A DNA stretch of 64,000 bases from Confluentibacter lentus (lineage in GTDB: Bacteria > Bacteroidota > Bacteroidia > Flavobacteriales > Flavobacteriaceae): contig NZ_NIHE01000003.1 of NCBI RefSeq assembly GCF_002806995.1, positions 248,001 through 312,000 of the forward strand, read 5' to 3'. The notes below the pieces were generated by a model. The model ran no database searches. It saw only the letters and a list, made by a program, of their open reading frames with translations, and was not told the DNA's origin. The translations under genes and the position numbers were made by a program. Positions 62,091 to 64,000 of this stretch are shown in pieces (within the stretch, counting starts at the first letter, position 1; each line of letters opens with the position of its first letter).

Positions 62091-62852
62091 TTGAAAGTAA
62101 CATTTTTAGGAACCGGCACATCCCAAGGTATTCCAGTAATTGGAAGCACCCATCCTGTTTGCTTAAGTAAGGACAAAAGGGACAAACGGTTACGGGTTTC
62201 TGCTTTAATTGAACTTGATGGACACACATATTTAATTGACTGCGGGCCAGATTTCAGACAGCAAATGTTAGCTTGTGGATGTGAAAAAATCGATGCTATT
62301 TTATATACCCATGAGCACTCAGACCATGTTATGGGACTCGATGATATTAGGCCTTTTTATTTTAAGCAAGGTGATATTCCTATATATGCCCATAAGCGTG
62401 TGTTAAAATCGTTAAAAAAAAAGTTTGACTATATTTTTAAGACAGAGAACAAGTATCCAGGAGCACCAACGGTGTCTCCCAATAAAATTAAAAACAGGCC
62501 CTTTGTTATAAATAACCAAGAGATAATCCCTATTAACCTAAAACATTTTGAACTTCAGGTTTTTGGGTTTAGGATTAATGATTTTGCATATTTAACAGAT
62601 ATGAAGACCATAGAAGATAAAGAAGTTGAGAAGCTAAAAGGTCTCAAGGTTTTAGTGGTTAATGCGCTCCGTATAGAGCCTCATTATTCCCATTTAAATC
62701 TGGAGGAAGCCTTGCGGTTTATTAAAAGAGTAAATCCTGAAAAAGCCTATTTAACGCATATAAGTTATAATTTAGGATTTCATGAAACTGTTGAAAAAAC
62801 ATTGCCAAATAATGTATTTTTGGCATACGATAATTTACAAATCACCATTTAA
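62091..62852 (+). CDS. Metallo-beta-lactamase-fold hydrolase (PhnP-like)
   Basis: 253 residues from a TTG start (KVTFLGTGTSQGIPVIG is the usual opening). The MBL zinc motif is THEHSDHVMGLDDIRPF, with DCGPDFRQQM before it and a late LTHISYNLGFHE histidine. It resembles PhnP-type phosphodiesterases and the wider group of MBL-fold cyclic phosphodiesterases; its substrate is unknown. No phn genes are near, so a phosphonate role is not supported. Confidence 0.88.
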   Translation: MKVTFLGTGTSQGIPVIGSTHPVCLSKDKRDKRLRVSALIELDGHTYLIDCGPDFRQQMLACGCEKIDAILYTHEHSDHVMGLDDIRPFYFKQGDIPIYAHKRVLKSLKKKFDYIFKTENKYPGAPTVSPNKIKNRPFVINNQEIIPINLKHFELQVFGFRINDFAYLTDMKTIEDKEVEKLKGLKVLVVNALRIEPHYSHLNLEEALRFIKRVNPEKAYLTHISYNLGFHETVEKTLPNNVFLAYDNLQITI

Positions 62853-62955
62853 AACTGAATTATGAAATCGCCATTAACAATTTGTTTGTGTAAACAAACA
62901 TAGATAAAATAAAGCGATACCATATGACCATTAAAAAAACAATAAATATCCTCAT

Positions 62956-63456
62956 ATGAAACAAAGAATTTTTATGTATCTGTTTGTTTTTTCATTGCTA
63001 TTAGCTTTGTTTATGTACGTAAACTCCAAACGTTTATTGGAAATTGAAAAGAAACAAGCAGAAACATCTAAGCATCAGATTGAAAAATATAAAGATTCCG
63101 TTACTACGCTGCAAAACGAAGTTTTAGACCTATCACATTTTAATTTAGATAGGAACGAAGATGCTATTTCATACTTTGAAGATAAAGGCTATAAGATTGA
63201 TGAATTAATGCCTCTAATAAAAGATGAACTTTACAAATTAAATGAAGCTAAGGGAGAGCATCCGATAGTTCCTTATGCTTCCAGTGAGGGAAGACGCATG
63301 ATGATTAATACGGTTAAATTATTGAATCACAAGTGGATCATAGCCGATTTTTCGGATGGGGAATATTGGGGAGAGCTTTTTTTGACTTATGAAATCACGG
63401 ATTCTAATGAGTTGAAATTTAATTTAGTGGAATCTTTTCTGTATCCGTTCAATTAG
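62956..63456 (+). CDS. Membrane-anchored coiled-coil protein
   Basis: A 166-residue protein with an N-terminal transmembrane helix (about 5-22), a short coiled coil (about 25-62) and a C-terminal globular part rich in aromatic residues (KWIIADFSDGEYWGELFLTY). It resembles nothing I can name. The layout suggests a periplasmic or cell-surface domain held by the inner membrane. Its last four bases overlap the end of the convergent lipoprotein gene. A weak AT-only hairpin (62881-62898) lies upstream. Confidence 0.7.
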   Translation: MKQRIFMYLFVFSLLLALFMYVNSKRLLEIEKKQAETSKHQIEKYKDSVTTLQNEVLDLSHFNLDRNEDAISYFEDKGYKIDELMPLIKDELYKLNEAKGEHPIVPYASSEGRRMMINTVKLLNHKWIIADFSDGEYWGELFLTYEITDSNELKFNLVESFLYPFN

Positions 63457-63824
63457 TTTTTAACCTTAAAAGCAATGCCTTTTTGCTTTTTTGTATCACC
63501 AACATATGAATACTCATAAGTATATGAGGAATCGGTTGTTGTTAAAATTTTCAAGTGGATATCTTTTCTTTCAGCCATGCTTTTTGGATTGATGGTTTTA
63601 TAGATGACTTCACAATCGTTTATCCATCGTACTTCAGAAGAATCCTTTTTTCCGTTGTAAGTTTCTACCTGTAAAGCATCCGTTCTTGAAAACGTGGATT
63701 TGTATAATTTGCCATCAATAGTCACTTCACTATAAAAATCACCAGTTTTAAAATCTTTGCAATGTCTTTCGCTATTATAGCAGCTAAAAAAGCAAAGCAT
63801 TAAAATGAATATAAGCTTCTTCAT
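63453..63824 (-). CDS. Small lipoprotein of unknown function
   Basis: A 123-residue lipoprotein (MKKLIFILMLCFFSCYN; lipobox FFSC, Cys15). The mature part is a beta-rich domain with RHCKDFKTGDFYSEVTIDGK, SSEVRWINDCEVIYKTINP and ILTTTDSSYTYEYSYVG. I recall homologues being labelled as DNA topoisomerase IV, which nothing in the sequence supports; the label is probably spread from a neighbour. A -7 element (63842-63849) lies 18 bases before the ATG. Its end overlaps the plus-strand gene by four bases. Confidence 0.78.
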   Translation of the reverse strand: MKKLIFILMLCFFSCYNSERHCKDFKTGDFYSEVTIDGKLYKSTFSRTDALQVETYNGKKDSSEVRWINDCEVIYKTINPKSMAERKDIHLKILTTTDSSYTYEYSYVGDTKKQKGIAFKVKN

Positions 63825-63841
63825 ATAAATGGAATTTATTG

Positions 63842-63849
63842 CAAAATTA
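63842..63849 (-). promoter_or_regulatory. Candidate -7 element of the small lipoprotein gene
   Basis: Minus strand reads TAATTTTG, an exact TAnnTTTG, 18 bases before the ATG. Confidence 0.5.
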
Positions 63850-63868
63850 CTAAACTAAGTTTACAATA

Positions 63869-64000
63869 CTAGTTTTGGAAGTTTTTAAAAGTACCATCCG
63901 AATAAAAAATAACGATACGCTCAATCTGCTTTTCATCATTAGTATCCAAATTTAATTTGGTTTGGAGTTCTAAAGGAACTTCCATTTTCTTTAGTACGTC
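63869..64000 (-). CDS. C-terminal end of an unrecognised protein
   Basis: An open frame from the window edge to a TAG at 63869-63871 gives the last 43 residues of a minus-strand gene (DVLKKMEVPLELQTKLNLD ... then IERIVIFYSDGTFKNFQN). The composition is that of a real protein end, and the frame is complete to the edge. I cannot name the family. The start and most of the gene lie beyond the window, and a small lipoprotein gene follows on the same strand after 44 bases. Confidence 0.6.
   Translation of the reverse strand, partial: DVLKKMEVPLELQTKLNLDTNDEKQIERIVIFYSDGTFKNFQN

Noticed and set aside
1-64000. tRNA, rRNA, prophage, transposase or CRISPR features
   Set aside because: None were recognised on either strand by eye; the XerD gene lacks phage neighbours and is treated as housekeeping.

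Overview
The window is AT-rich chromosomal DNA from a member of the Bacteroidota, almost certainly family Flavobacteriaceae. Pointers are two TonB-dependent receptors with CarboxypepD-reg-like N-termini, CCC-motif, DUF4834, DUF3667 and DUF2752 proteins, calcium-binding thrombospondin-type-3 repeats, Bacteroidota-type promoters (-7 element TAnnTTTG) and AT-rich leaders without clear Shine-Dalgarno sites. I saw no rRNA, tRNA, CRISPR array, prophage or insertion sequence. Genus cannot be told from the sequence.

Layout. 1-4057: 3' end of ornithine aminotransferase, small membrane proteins, an Smr-domain protein, a Ca-binding lipoprotein and a cysteine desulfurase. 4058-6925: a small accessory block with a minus-strand cluster (class III cyclase with a C-terminal YHS-like metal motif, AraC regulator with an HMA-like CxxC N-terminus, and a 40-residue cysteine-rich peptide of metallothionein type), a divergent DUF3703 gene and a membrane protein. 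6951-11109: M23 peptidase and TonB receptor operon. 11305-13697: coiled-coil protein, zapA, a structured intergenic RNA resembling 6S RNA, and rny. 13819-22686: xerD, porin-like barrel, aroQ, lpdA, type II NADH dehydrogenase, DUF1572, two overlapping msrB genes, an M48 lipoprotein and a UMF1-type MFS carrier. 22740-30470: clpC, gyrA, TPR protein, coiled-coil membrane protein. 30591-39133: Crp-type regulator, fumC, 1-Cys peroxiredoxin, a tiny membrane protein, TonB receptor, YbaB and an S9 peptidase.

39214-49635: a cysteine-synthase-like enzyme, a serine palmitoyltransferase-like enzyme facing a GNAT-fold protein (possible sphingolipid pair), an outer-membrane transporter-like protein, DUF4834, YfhO, a glycosyltransferase and a flippase. 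49708-64000: Asn/Ser/Arg-rich exported protein, K+/H+ antiporter, SMP-30 lipoprotein, DUF3667 protein, uvrA, a sigma factor followed by a 48-residue protein, an endonuclease III without any cysteine, bcp, a conserved protein of unclear function, a metallo-beta-lactamase-fold hydrolase, a coiled-coil membrane protein, a small lipoprotein and the 3' end of an unrecognised gene.

Most of the window is ordinary housekeeping sequence. The most unusual parts are the 4196-5653 metal/cyclic-nucleotide cluster with its unlisted cysteine-rich peptide and palindromic promoter, the 6S-like RNA between zapA and rny, and several unlisted small genes. Start codons were moved in many genes because signal peptides, lipoboxes or -7 elements show that the longest open frame begins too early.
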